Assembly (NCBI RefSeq): GCF_020687825.1
Contig: NZ_JAJEWP010000001.1
Span: 172,078-236,077, forward strand
DNA length: 64,000 nucleotides
Reading direction: 5' to 3'
Source: Fluctibacter halophilus
GTDB lineage: Bacteria > Pseudomonadota > Gammaproteobacteria > Enterobacterales > Alteromonadaceae
Position 1 is the first letter of the stretch. Every line of letters begins with the position of its first letter. Below, one piece after another: positions 33,446 to 42,411 of this stretch. Under the pieces are notes generated by a model. The model did not search any database and was not told the origin of the DNA. It saw only the letters and a list, made by a program, of their open reading frames with translations. A program made the position numbers and the translations under genes.

Positions 33446-34885
33446 ATGACGAACGCGCTTTCTGTCGCTCAACGCGGCGTGCAATGGACGACCCTGTCCA
33501 CCTTATTTCGTGCTCTGCTGTTTGTCCTGCAGTTGGCCGTGGCCTCCCGCTTCCTGAATGCCACAGCATTGGGGATATTTGCGCTGGTGCAGTTAACCGT
33601 GATGTTTTTTCAACTGCTAATGGACCTGGGCGTTGGGCAGTCTGTTATTCACCAACAGCGCACCCGCCGTAGGCACTTAAATGCGTTGGGCTTTATGTGT
33701 TTTTGTGTCGCGCTCGGATTGGCCGTAGGGGTCTATTTGCTCGCACCTTTGGTGGCTTTTCTCTTTTCATCACCGGGTTTGGTTGAGCCGCTGCGGGTCG
33801 CGGCATTGGTGTTCGTTTTTAGTGGTTGGAGCCGTATGAATTTGGCCGTTTTACAAAAACATATGCGCTTTGGGGCAATTGCCAGCGCGGAGTTTATGGC
33901 GGTTTTTATCAGTGTTATGTGCTCTATTCTGTTGTTGTTGATGGGGCACGGTGTTTATGCATTGATTGCAGGCATTGTGATGAACCAAGGGCTGCTGGCC
34001 TTATTCCTATGGCTTTTCTCCGGGCGTAAATGGTTCTTCAGTCTCCCTGATAATTGGACGGAATTACGCCGTTATTGGCATTTTGGCTTATACCAATCAG
34101 GCGCCAATGTGGTGAACTTTTTTAATAGCCAGGTTGACGTCATACTGGTCGGCAAGCTTTTGGGCACTGAGATACTCGGTGGATATCATCTAGTTCGTCA
34201 GTTGTGCTTTAAACCCGCAATGCTGATTAACCCGGTTGTTACCCGGGTAGCTTACCCGTACATGGCGAAAATGCGTGAGCACACCGATCTTGCTACTACC
34301 TACGCAATGATCGTCAAACTGTTGTCCTGGGTTAACTTCTCCCTGTATGCCGCGATGGCTGTTTTTGCGGAGCCGTTGATAGCGGTGTTTTTTGGCCCTG
34401 CTTGGTTACATGTCACAGGGTTGATGCAAATTTTGGCTGTTTGGTGCTTATTGCGTTCGGCACAAAATCCAGTAGGTGCGCTACTGATGGCAGTCGGCAA
34501 GGTCAGACGGTCGCTGTGGTGGAATGTAGCATTGCTGTTGCTATTTCCCGCAAGCATCGCTGTGGGGACTCAATGGGGCGTTATTGGGGTAGCGACGGCG
34601 TTAGCTGCGACACAATTTGTCGCTTATTTCGGCCATTGGTGGTGGTTATTGTTCAAAACAGTGGGATTGTCCGCTGGGCAGTATTCACTGGCCCTGGCCA
34701 GGCCGGCCAGCGCCGCATTGCTCTGTGCAGCCTGTGCTGTGGTGTTAATGCGAGCGTTTGCGATTGAATCACCACTGTGGATACTGCTGCTGGGCGCGGT
34801 GGTATGGGGCCTCAGTTGGCTGGTGTGTATTGTGATATTTGAACCGCAAGCGGCGCGCTGGCTTCGTTTGCGTATCGGAAGTTGA
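33446..34885 (+). CDS. Polysaccharide flippase (Wzx/MOP superfamily)
   Basis: A 479-residue membrane protein with about 12-14 helices, of the MOP flippase superfamily. N-terminal RGVQWTTLSTLFRALL and the DLGVGQSVIHQQ loop are of the WzxC/EpsL type. It would flip undecaprenyl-linked repeat units for Wzy to polymerise. An 83-base gap after DUF2304 shows no clear promoter. Confidence 0.88.
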   Translation: MTNALSVAQRGVQWTTLSTLFRALLFVLQLAVASRFLNATALGIFALVQLTVMFFQLLMDLGVGQSVIHQQRTRRRHLNALGFMCFCVALGLAVGVYLLAPLVAFLFSSPGLVEPLRVAALVFVFSGWSRMNLAVLQKHMRFGAIASAEFMAVFISVMCSILLLLMGHGVYALIAGIVMNQGLLALFLWLFSGRKWFFSLPDNWTELRRYWHFGLYQSGANVVNFFNSQVDVILVGKLLGTEILGGYHLVRQLCFKPAMLINPVVTRVAYPYMAKMREHTDLATTYAMIVKLLSWVNFSLYAAMAVFAEPLIAVFFGPAWLHVTGLMQILAVWCLLRSAQNPVGALLMAVGKVRRSLWWNVALLLLFPASIAVGTQWGVIGVATALAATQFVAYFGHWWWLLFKTVGLSAGQYSLALARPASAALLCAACAVVLMRAFAIESPLWILLLGAVVWGLSWLVCIVIFEPQAARWLRLRIGS

Positions 34886-34894
34886 GGAGAGGTA

Positions 34895-35977
34895 ATGGAT
34901 CGTTCTATACGAAAAATTATTCATATATTCGGGCAAACGCCACATCATTATCTCCCTATGAAACACTTTTTTGTTGGGCTAAATGTTGAGGAAATCCTCC
35001 AAGAGTTTTGGGCTTGGTCAGTCTCTGGAGAGGCTGCACCACAAGGCTTTACTCAATATATGAATGCGAATGAACTGCTTCATTTAATGAAAAAGAATGC
35101 AGATGTTGGCAGCATTTTTGTGTTTCATGGCATGTTTGATCGCCATCTGTGGCCTCGGCTGGCGTTCTCTGGCCTTCCTAAGCAATGTCTGTGGGTTTGT
35201 TGGGGAGCGGATTTGTATGAGCATATTGCTGAGAGTAAAACAATCAAGAGACGAGTAGCTCATTTCTTCCATCGGAATTTAGTGAAACGATTTAGGCACG
35301 TAATCGCGCTGAATGAAGGTGACAGTGAGCTGATTTCCAAACACCTAGCCAAGCGCAAGGTGGATGTAGTCCCTTACCCACTAATTGCTTCAGACAACAC
35401 ATCCTTACAGAAGAAGAACGATACAAAGCTCAATATATTGGTAGGCAACTCAGGCGCTTCCAGCAACAATCATATTGAGGCTTTGGAATGGCTTTCTAAA
35501 TTCAAGGACGAAAATATTTTAGTCAGCGTACTGTTGAACTACGGCGGTAGCAGCGATTATGTGAACAATGTAGTTCAACACGGGAATACTCTTTTGGGCG
35601 AGAAATTTAAACCGATTGTCGAAATGATGGGAAAAGATGAATATGACTCCTTTCTTGCTGGCATCGATGTAGCTGTATTTGCCCATCTTCGACAGCAAGG
35701 CTTGTATGTCGTTTATTCCATGTTAAAACATGGCAGAAAAATGTATGTGAGGGGGGCAACTTCGACCTTTAGCGAGTTAGAGCACAAAGGGTTTTATGTT
35801 TTTCCCAGTGAATGTATAAAAAAACAGACATTTGCGGATTTCTGTGCGCAAACTCCAGAGCAAAGACAGAATAATCAAACGCTTATGACTATGGTATATA
35901 GCGAAAGTGCTCTTCGACCAAAATGGGAGACACTGATTAAAGACAGTGTTAATAAACTTAATGAGGATGCGCATTAA
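34895..35977 (+). CDS. WecF-like (GT56) N-acetylfucosamine transferase family protein
   Basis: A 360-residue cytoplasmic transferase with the WecF-family signature VGNSGASSNNHIEAL near 182-196, an N-terminal HIFGQTPHHYLPMKHF segment and FAHLRQQGLYVVYSML near the C-terminus. WecF transfers Fuc4NAc to the ECA lipid intermediate. Together with the DegT aminotransferase and WecA it suggests a Fuc4NAc-like sugar in the repeat unit. This stretch (34.9-40 kb) looks richer in A+T than its surroundings, as common in exchanged surface-glycan loci. Confidence 0.82.
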   Translation: MDRSIRKIIHIFGQTPHHYLPMKHFFVGLNVEEILQEFWAWSVSGEAAPQGFTQYMNANELLHLMKKNADVGSIFVFHGMFDRHLWPRLAFSGLPKQCLWVCWGADLYEHIAESKTIKRRVAHFFHRNLVKRFRHVIALNEGDSELISKHLAKRKVDVVPYPLIASDNTSLQKKNDTKLNILVGNSGASSNNHIEALEWLSKFKDENILVSVLLNYGGSSDYVNNVVQHGNTLLGEKFKPIVEMMGKDEYDSFLAGIDVAVFAHLRQQGLYVVYSMLKHGRKMYVRGATSTFSELEHKGFYVFPSECIKKQTFADFCAQTPEQRQNNQTLMTMVYSESALRPKWETLIKDSVNKLNEDAH

Positions 35978-35979
35978 TC

Positions 35980-36900
35980 ATGCAAGAAAATACTCCTACT
36001 AACCCTTTATTTGTTGCTTACGCCCTATGGTCTCAAAAATGGTTCATCATAGGCATGTCGTTTGTTTTCGCTCTTGGTACAGCTGTTACAACATTTTTCT
36101 TGCCGAACCTGTATGAATCGGGTGGAATCTATGAGCATGTCAGAGAAGAGTCTGGTTCGCTTTCATCATCATCTCAGCTTGGCCAAATGGCAAGCCTTGC
36201 TGGTTTGTCATTTGGTACACCATCCAATACGGATCCCAAGTCAATTGATGTAGTAGCCATTCAATCCCAAGATTTTCTACAACAATTCATAGCACAACGA
36301 GATATCTTGGTGCCGTTATTTGCCGCAGAAGGCTACAATCCCCAAACCGGTGAACTGCAGTTGGATAACGAGGTGTATAACCTTGAAGAGCAACGTTGGA
36401 CTCGAGAAGTCTCTAGTCCATATACCAAAATCCCATCCTACTTAGAAGCAGTTGAAAGGTTTAAAGAGTTTTTTACCGTTGACGTAGATAGGATTACTGG
36501 TCTGGTGACACTTCAACTCGTTTTTTACTCACCTGAATTATCCGCCAAGTGGCTAAATGACCTTGTTGAAGACTTCAATGAGTTTGTTAGGAAAAAGGAT
36601 ATTCAACGCTATACAGACAATTTATTGTTTCTGACCGATAAAGCGAATAATGCACAAAACCAGAACATGCAAACCGTTCTTTACAACCTTATTGAACAAG
36701 AGCAAAAGAAGCAGATGCTTGCGACGGTTTCGAAGCACTATGTGTTGCGAGCTGTTGAAACGCCATTCGTACCGATGAAGCGATCGTCACCTAAACGAGC
36801 TCTGTTGACCGCTTCTGCCGGTGTGGCGGGGTTATTGCTCGCATCTCTTGGTGTTTTACTCATGTTTTTCGTTCGGGGCGATAGTGGTGTAGATGGCTAG
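35980..36900 (+). CDS. Wzz-type chain-length determinant
   Basis: A 306-residue inner-membrane protein with two membrane helices (about 20-38 and 278-298) flanking a periplasmic helical domain, and a Pro-rich motif before the second helix (ETPFVPMKRSSPKRA). It controls polysaccharide chain length with Wzy. It lacks a fused kinase domain, so it is the O-antigen type or an adaptor-only form. It overlaps the next gene by 8 nt. Confidence 0.88.
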   Translation: MQENTPTNPLFVAYALWSQKWFIIGMSFVFALGTAVTTFFLPNLYESGGIYEHVREESGSLSSSSQLGQMASLAGLSFGTPSNTDPKSIDVVAIQSQDFLQQFIAQRDILVPLFAAEGYNPQTGELQLDNEVYNLEEQRWTREVSSPYTKIPSYLEAVERFKEFFTVDVDRITGLVTLQLVFYSPELSAKWLNDLVEDFNEFVRKKDIQRYTDNLLFLTDKANNAQNQNMQTVLYNLIEQEQKKQMLATVSKHYVLRAVETPFVPMKRSSPKRALLTASAGVAGLLLASLGVLLMFFVRGDSGVDG

Positions 36901-37798
36901 TACTACTCCTTTTTTCAGCATTGTTGTACCTACTTACAATAGGGCTCACCTTATCAGTAAAACGCTACAAAGCCTGCTTACACAAAGTGAGCAGGACTTT
37001 GAAGTGTTGGTCGTTGATGATTGTTCTGGCGATATAGAGAGGTTATCCCAGATTATCTCTGAACTGGATGATGAACGTTTTTCGTTACTGAAACATGAAA
37101 AAAATCTAAATGGTGCCGCTGCCAGAAATACAGGCATAAATGCCTCGAAAGGCAAATATATAGCGTTTTTGGATTCGGATGATACCTGGCCTGACAAGCG
37201 ACTGGCTGCAATGCGAGCTGCGATTGAGTGTACCCCCGAAGCCGATAGAGTGGTTTTCTATGGTCAGGTAGATTTTAAGTTTCCGGAGCAAAGCCACGGT
37301 CGGATCATGCCGGAGGTTGGTATTGGAGGTGGCAGTGTTGCCGAGTACCTTTTTATTCATGGAGGTCTGATTCAAACGTCGACAATCGTTTGTTCCTCGG
37401 CACTGGCAAAAGCGGTTGGATTTGATGAGCGATTTATTCGGCATCAGGATTATGATTTCTGTTTGAGGGCTGAAGCAAATGGATATCTGTTCAAATTTAT
37501 TCCACATGTTGTATCGAATTGGTTGCGATACAAAGGTGCATCAACGTTTAAAAAGGGAGCAACGTTTGATTTCTGTAAGTTTTGGCTGGCAGAAATGAAA
37601 CAGTATATGTCCGAAACTGCGAGTAAAAACTATCAGGCAAAAGTCCTTGCGCCCATCGCATTTGAAACCGGTAACTTGGCAGAAGGTTTCGCTATCCTAT
37701 GTGCCAGTTTGGGACAGGTTTCATTGCGTCGTTGGCCAACCGTGTTACTCAAAAGTATTAAAGGGCTGATTAAATATTTCATCAGAGTGATTTCATGA
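36893..37798 (+). CDS. GT2 family glycosyltransferase
   Basis: A 301-residue GT-A glycosyltransferase with SIVVPTYNRAHLI, VVDDCSGD, the AARNTGINASKGKYIAFLDSD segment (metal site LDSDD) and a catalytic-base region RHQDYDFCLRAE. Donor and acceptor are unknown. It is probably one of the enzymes building the repeat unit. It overlaps both neighbours by a few bases, so it is translationally coupled. Confidence 0.88.
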   Translation: MASTTPFFSIVVPTYNRAHLISKTLQSLLTQSEQDFEVLVVDDCSGDIERLSQIISELDDERFSLLKHEKNLNGAAARNTGINASKGKYIAFLDSDDTWPDKRLAAMRAAIECTPEADRVVFYGQVDFKFPEQSHGRIMPEVGIGGGSVAEYLFIHGGLIQTSTIVCSSALAKAVGFDERFIRHQDYDFCLRAEANGYLFKFIPHVVSNWLRYKGASTFKKGATFDFCKFWLAEMKQYMSETASKNYQAKVLAPIAFETGNLAEGFAILCASLGQVSLRRWPTVLLKSIKGLIKYFIRVIS

Positions 37799-38982
37799 AG
37801 CCGTATACGGTTTTTTTTGAATGGCAAATCGTTCTTCTTGAAAGTCTGGTAGTCATCGGGCTTTCTATATTCTTGGGTATTTTGGCTACTCGCGTATTTG
37901 TTCGCCATCAAGATCGAATGGCGACAGTTATCTCGTTTTTAATACTATGTTTCTACACCAAAGTGGCGACATTTTTCCCTTTAGTGCCCTTTTTTCCTGA
38001 TACGTTAGGGTTTGCGGAGCTTGTCGAATCAAATGATATCCACTCATCGTCTTTGGGGGTCATTCTTTACTATTGGGTTAGTACACCCCTGCGGTGGCTG
38101 TCTGGATTTCAAATCGAATTGTTTTTGTACTTGCAGCAGTGTGTTTATCTATTAGGTTGCATATTAATCTGGTTGGCTTGGCGCGGTTTTAGAGAAAACT
38201 ATGGAGCCACTCCAGGTAACTATTCATTGTATTTGTTCCTTGTCCTGCTGTACCCCTCAACGATCATGTTTATTGCGATGCCATTGCGAGAGTACTTAAT
38301 GATTCTGGGCTTTGGCTTATTTTTGTATGGATTATATCGATTTCAATATAATCGTAGTTGGGGATGGCTGATCGCCGGAGGGATCATTACCATCATGGTA
38401 CGGCCACAACTTGTTATTTTGTACCCCCTGATGATGTTAGTAGCAACGCAAAAAAGCCTGTTTAAATTATCGCTGCTAGGGGGGCTGTTGCTTGCCTTGC
38501 TAGTCCCGGTATTTGAATGGGTTACTGGGTATCATTTCGAACCCAGTTTCTTTGCTTTTCTCAGAGAAAGAGGAACGACACATTACGCCGCTTCCGGTAT
38601 GACTTACGGACAAGTGGACTGGAAGACGTATTGGGACATTTTATTGGATTTGCCGGCATTATTTTTACAATTCGTATTGTCTCCTTTGCCGGTTATGCAC
38701 AGTGTTAATCCCTTTCAACTGAAGTTGATGCTGTTGGATGTTATGTTTGTAATGACAGTTCTCGCAGGCGCAATATTATGTCGCTCAAGAGCGTCAACAC
38801 CACTTATTCGAATTTTTATCGTGGTCGGGGTGATTTTTTCAATATGGGAATTCTACTTAGGGGGGGCTGTCCGACACAGAATGCCTCTCGTATTGATGTT
38901 ACTGCCTGTAGCGACAGCGTACTATACATACCTGGGTGAGAGAATCAGGAGTGGATTTGAAAACAAGTATACCAAAGGATAA
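37795..38982 (+). CDS. Probable polysaccharide polymerase (Wzy-like membrane protein)
   Basis: A 395-residue protein with about 10-11 membrane helices and no GT-A or GT-B motif. Arginines sit in outside loops (PLREYLMILG, IMVRPQLVILYP), as is common in Wzy/EpsG-like polymerases. Its position between Wzz and glycosyltransferases fits a repeat-unit polymerase. Wzy proteins are too divergent for certainty. Confidence 0.7.
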   Translation: MKPYTVFFEWQIVLLESLVVIGLSIFLGILATRVFVRHQDRMATVISFLILCFYTKVATFFPLVPFFPDTLGFAELVESNDIHSSSLGVILYYWVSTPLRWLSGFQIELFLYLQQCVYLLGCILIWLAWRGFRENYGATPGNYSLYLFLVLLYPSTIMFIAMPLREYLMILGFGLFLYGLYRFQYNRSWGWLIAGGIITIMVRPQLVILYPLMMLVATQKSLFKLSLLGGLLLALLVPVFEWVTGYHFEPSFFAFLRERGTTHYAASGMTYGQVDWKTYWDILLDLPALFLQFVLSPLPVMHSVNPFQLKLMLLDVMFVMTVLAGAILCRSRASTPLIRIFIVVGVIFSIWEFYLGGAVRHRMPLVLMLLPVATAYYTYLGERIRSGFENKYTKG

Positions 38983-39787
38983 AAAGCCGCTGAGCCTGAC
39001 CTTGGGATTCTCGACAGTCGGACAAAACCTGGAACAGTTGAGTTGTCTGCTACATCAGGTTGAGCGGGTTCCAAACATAGAAATTGTAGTGGTTGTTCAA
39101 AATTGGAAGGTGCTAGATAAACAGTATGCTGAGAAACATCCAAATATAGTTTGGGACTGGTCCTCAAAAACGGGATTAAGTCGAAGCAGGAATCGCGTTG
39201 TGGAACTTGCAGCGTCCGACTATGTCTGGATGTTGGATGATGATGTGGAGTTTGGTGTCGAAGAAATTAACTGGTTGGTCGGTTTTTTAGACCAGCAAGC
39301 GAGCGCTGCAGATATTTTGCGAGTGAGGGTCGGGTGCACGCACGATCGGACTCGTCTATACAAGCAATATACTGATTCAAACCGTGTTACTAAATTGACC
39401 TTGTTACAAATGAATTCTATCGAACTGCTGTTCAAGCGAACATTTGTTGTTAAACATGCGCTGAGATTCAATGAGAACATCGGATTAGGTACAGCGTATC
39501 CTGGCAACGAGGAAGTTAACTTTTTGCTCGATGCATGGCGGTTTAGCCCGACGTTTAAGCTCATCCATCGCCCGTTAGTTTTTCATTCCTGTTTTGAAGG
39601 TGGACGACAAAAAGTCGAGTCTGCAGCGATCATGGAAATACGCGGAGCTACAGCCTCTCGCTTTGGTTTATTGGGCGCTATTTTGCTTATTAGGTGGTGT
39701 GGGCGGTATGTCACGAAGTACCGCTCGGTTGTACCTGCAAAAGCATTATGGCGTGGTTATTTGAATGGTTATCGGACTTATTGCTAG
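38957..39787 (+). CDS. Glycosyltransferase (GT-A, GT2-like)
   Basis: About 276 residues with a GT-A layout: SLTLGFSTVGQNL at the start, KTGLSRSRNRVVELA, the metal site YVWMLDDDVEF, and GLGTAYPGNEEVNFLL near the active site. The specific sugar is unknown. The frame is open from GTG 38936 inside wzy; I prefer TTG 38957 because AGGAG at 38947-38951 is correctly spaced. Confidence 0.78.
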   Translation: MKTSIPKDKKPLSLTLGFSTVGQNLEQLSCLLHQVERVPNIEIVVVVQNWKVLDKQYAEKHPNIVWDWSSKTGLSRSRNRVVELAASDYVWMLDDDVEFGVEEINWLVGFLDQQASAADILRVRVGCTHDRTRLYKQYTDSNRVTKLTLLQMNSIELLFKRTFVVKHALRFNENIGLGTAYPGNEEVNFLLDAWRFSPTFKLIHRPLVFHSCFEGGRQKVESAAIMEIRGATASRFGLLGAILLIRWCGRYVTKYRSVVPAKALWRGYLNGYRTYC

Positions 39788-39789
39788 CA

Positions 39790-41010
39790 GTGCATATTTT
39801 ATTTTTAACGGATAATTTTCCGCCGGAGGGAAATGCTCCCGCGTCCCGAACATTTGAACATTGCAAAGTGTGGGTTGCTCAAGGACATGAGGTTACCGTC
39901 ATCACTTGTGCTCCAAACTTTCCCGATGGAAAAGTATATCCGGGTTACAAAAATAATTGGTACAAACGCTCGGTTGTTGAGGGAATTAATGTTGTTCGTG
40001 TAAAGACCTACATGGCTGAAAATAAAGGGTTTCTTCGACGGATATTGGACTTTATGTCGTTTATGGTCAGTGGTTTTTTTGCTGCGGTATGGGCGCGAAA
40101 GGTTGATGTTGTAGTCGGCACTTCCCCCCAGTTTTTTACCGCTATTGCCGCGTGGGCGGCAGCAAAGTTAAAAAGGCGACCGTTTGTATTTGAAGTTAGG
40201 GATATCTGGCCAGCTTCACTCGTTGCTGTTGGTGCTGCGAAGGAAGGTTCCGCTGTTATAAAAATGTTTGAGAAGATAGAAATGTTTTTATATGGCCGAG
40301 CAACACTTATTGTGGCCGTTACCAATCAGTTTAAACGTGAATTAGTCAACCGTGGGGTAAATGGAGCCAAGATTGGCGTTGTGACCAATGGTGTTGATTT
40401 AACCTTGTATAAGCAACGAGAAAAGTCTCAAGAGTTGCTTGCTTCATTGGGGTTGCAGAACAAATTTGTTGTAGGGTACATCGGTACTCACGGTATGGCC
40501 CACGGGCTTGATAAAGTGATTGAGTCTGCTGAACTGCTTGAAGGAGACTCAGATATTCACTTTTTGCTGGTAGGAGGCGGGGCAAGAGTAGAAGTGCTTA
40601 AAAACAGTGTTGTAGAAAAAGGTTTAACTAACGTTTCTATTTTGGGTAGGCAACCCAAAGAGACCATGCCAGACTACTGGTCACTGTGTGATGTGGCACT
40701 GATATCTCTGAAAGACTCCCCCTTGTTTGAATCGGTGATTCCCTCAAAAACGTTTGAGTGCTTCGCAATGGGGCTGCCTACAATCGTTTCTGTCCCTAGC
40801 GGAGAGATCACTGGAATTGTTGAGGAGTATGAAGCAGGAATAATCGTAAAACCTGAAAATCCAAATGATCTTTCGCGTGCAATACTGAAGTTAAGGGATG
40901 ACGCTCAAGCGCTCGAGACTTATAGAAGTAACGCTTTAAAAGCAGCAAAACACTTTGACCGTTCAGCTCTTGCGTTGAAAATGCTAGCTCAACTCGAACA
41001 AACGCTTTGA
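39790..41010 (+). CDS. GT4 family glycosyltransferase (WbuB-like)
   Basis: A GT-B transferase of about 406 residues beginning HILFLTDNFPPEGNAPASR, with VFEVRDIWPASLVA, a C-terminal donor domain with VTNGVDL, and ESVIPSKTFECFAMGLP (nucleotide-binding E region). It resembles WbuB-type enzymes that add N-acetyl amino sugars to the lipid-linked unit. GTG 39790 is chosen because family homology starts there; the frame extends back to 39694 within the preceding gene. It converges on wecA with no clear terminator between. Confidence 0.87.
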   Translation: MHILFLTDNFPPEGNAPASRTFEHCKVWVAQGHEVTVITCAPNFPDGKVYPGYKNNWYKRSVVEGINVVRVKTYMAENKGFLRRILDFMSFMVSGFFAAVWARKVDVVVGTSPQFFTAIAAWAAAKLKRRPFVFEVRDIWPASLVAVGAAKEGSAVIKMFEKIEMFLYGRATLIVAVTNQFKRELVNRGVNGAKIGVVTNGVDLTLYKQREKSQELLASLGLQNKFVVGYIGTHGMAHGLDKVIESAELLEGDSDIHFLLVGGGARVEVLKNSVVEKGLTNVSILGRQPKETMPDYWSLCDVALISLKDSPLFESVIPSKTFECFAMGLPTIVSVPSGEITGIVEEYEAGIIVKPENPNDLSRAILKLRDDAQALETYRSNALKAAKHFDRSALALKMLAQLEQTL

Positions 41011-41036
41011 AATCTGCATCAAGGTGAAGAAGCTAG

Positions 41037-42077
41037 TTAATCGATATTGAGCTTTTTGTCCTGCTTGAAAACAATCACGTTGTAAATCACAAACAATCCA
41101 ATAAACAGTTGTGCCATGATGTGCTCACCAACCCCTTGTTTTTCCTGATAAATGCCGGCGAAACAGAACATCGCACTGATGGCTGAAATATAGGCTGTAG
41201 TGCGGGTGTTGGAGCAACCGCTTGCGAGGAAAAGATGATGCAGATGATCGCGGCTGGCGCGCAGCGGAGAGTGACCTTTTGCAACACGGCGTAGCATGAC
41301 AGAGAACATGTCCATTAACGGAATAGCAATCAGCCATACCGCGGTGACAGGGCGCATAACGGGGTTCTCTCCCTGGGTCATGAAAGTGATTAACCAAATG
41401 ATGGTCAGTCCCATTAGCATACTGCCGGCATCGCCCATGAAAATTTTATAGCGGCCTTTTTTAAAGTGACCAATATTAAAAAACAGGAATGCAATGACGG
41501 CCCCGGCGAGCATGGAAGTGACGGCAGAATCAAAGTATATGCTGCTGGTAACTGCAATGATGCCCAGTGAAATGAAGGTATTAATGCTCAACGCACCTAC
41601 CAGGCCATCGACGCCATCGGTCATGTTAAACGCGTTAATACAGGTAACCACGGCTAATACGGTGAATAAAGGACCCCACATGCCAAGTGTAACCGTATCA
41701 CCACCGGCGATGCTGCCCAGTTGGTGAATGTATAAATCGGCGCCAAATACCATCAGTGATCCAATCAAAAACTGTGCGATCAGGCGAAGGCGGGCATCAA
41801 TGTCGTGATAGTCGTCCAGAGCACCTATCAGAACCATAAACGAAGTGGATAACAAAAATATTTTATAATTGGCATCAAAGGGCGTGACGATAAAACTGCA
41901 CAGTGTTATCGCTACGTAGATGGCCAGGCCCCCAACCAGAGGTACCTCGCCCTCATGCTGTTTGCGATTGCACGGGCGGTCGACCAGACCGACGTTTTGC
42001 GCAACAGGTCTCATCACCAAAACTAACATGAATACCAGAGTGAAGGCTGCTAAAAAATAAAAAAATGTAGCAATCAA
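41037..42077 (-). CDS. wecA: Undecaprenyl-phosphate GlcNAc-1-phosphate transferase (WecA family)
   Basis: A 346-residue integral membrane enzyme with about 11 helices, of the MraY/WecA family. It starts repeat-unit synthesis by adding a HexNAc-1-P to undecaprenyl phosphate. Motifs are GALDDYHDIDARLRL, CINAFNMTDGVDGL, IFMGDAGSML and a cytoplasmic DHLHHLFL histidine motif, in the usual order. A -35/-10 pair lies about 65-93 bases upstream. It is transcribed toward the glycosyltransferase cluster. Confidence 0.9.
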   Translation of the reverse strand: MIATFFYFLAAFTLVFMLVLVMRPVAQNVGLVDRPCNRKQHEGEVPLVGGLAIYVAITLCSFIVTPFDANYKIFLLSTSFMVLIGALDDYHDIDARLRLIAQFLIGSLMVFGADLYIHQLGSIAGGDTVTLGMWGPLFTVLAVVTCINAFNMTDGVDGLVGALSINTFISLGIIAVTSSIYFDSAVTSMLAGAVIAFLFFNIGHFKKGRYKIFMGDAGSMLMGLTIIWLITFMTQGENPVMRPVTAVWLIAIPLMDMFSVMLRRVAKGHSPLRASRDHLHHLFLASGCSNTRTTAYISAISAMFCFAGIYQEKQGVGEHIMAQLFIGLFVIYNVIVFKQDKKLNID

Positions 42078-42141
42078 GCCAATTTCCTTCGCTTGTTATG
42101 AGTTTGTGAACGTGAGTGCCATGGGCTAAAAAAGCGAAGCT

Positions 42142-42170
42142 ATTGTAATCTAGGGTACCGATCATAGCAA
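42142..42170 (-). promoter_or_regulatory. Candidate wecA promoter
   Basis: On the minus strand: TTGCTA (42165-42170), 17-bp spacer, TACAAT (42142-42147). In the rest of the 334-base divergent gap (42078-42411) I see no convincing promoter for ugd and no further gene. Confidence 0.55.
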
Positions 42171-42411
42171 CGCCAGCGTCCGCTGATTGCCCAATGTGTG
42201 TGCACTTTAAATCGATGTTTGCACCAAGTATGCCAATGTTACTTTGTTTGCCTGAACCAAGGCTTAATCAATATGGCCTTTCGGGTGAGCGAGCACAGTG
42301 ATAAGGGCAGCGCATTTTTTGAAAAAAACAGCCTTTGCCTTTCCATTTATCAGGCATTTGAGCTAGATTAGAACCTTTGTCGCCCCCCTACCAGATTAGG
42401 AGTAGAGAGCA

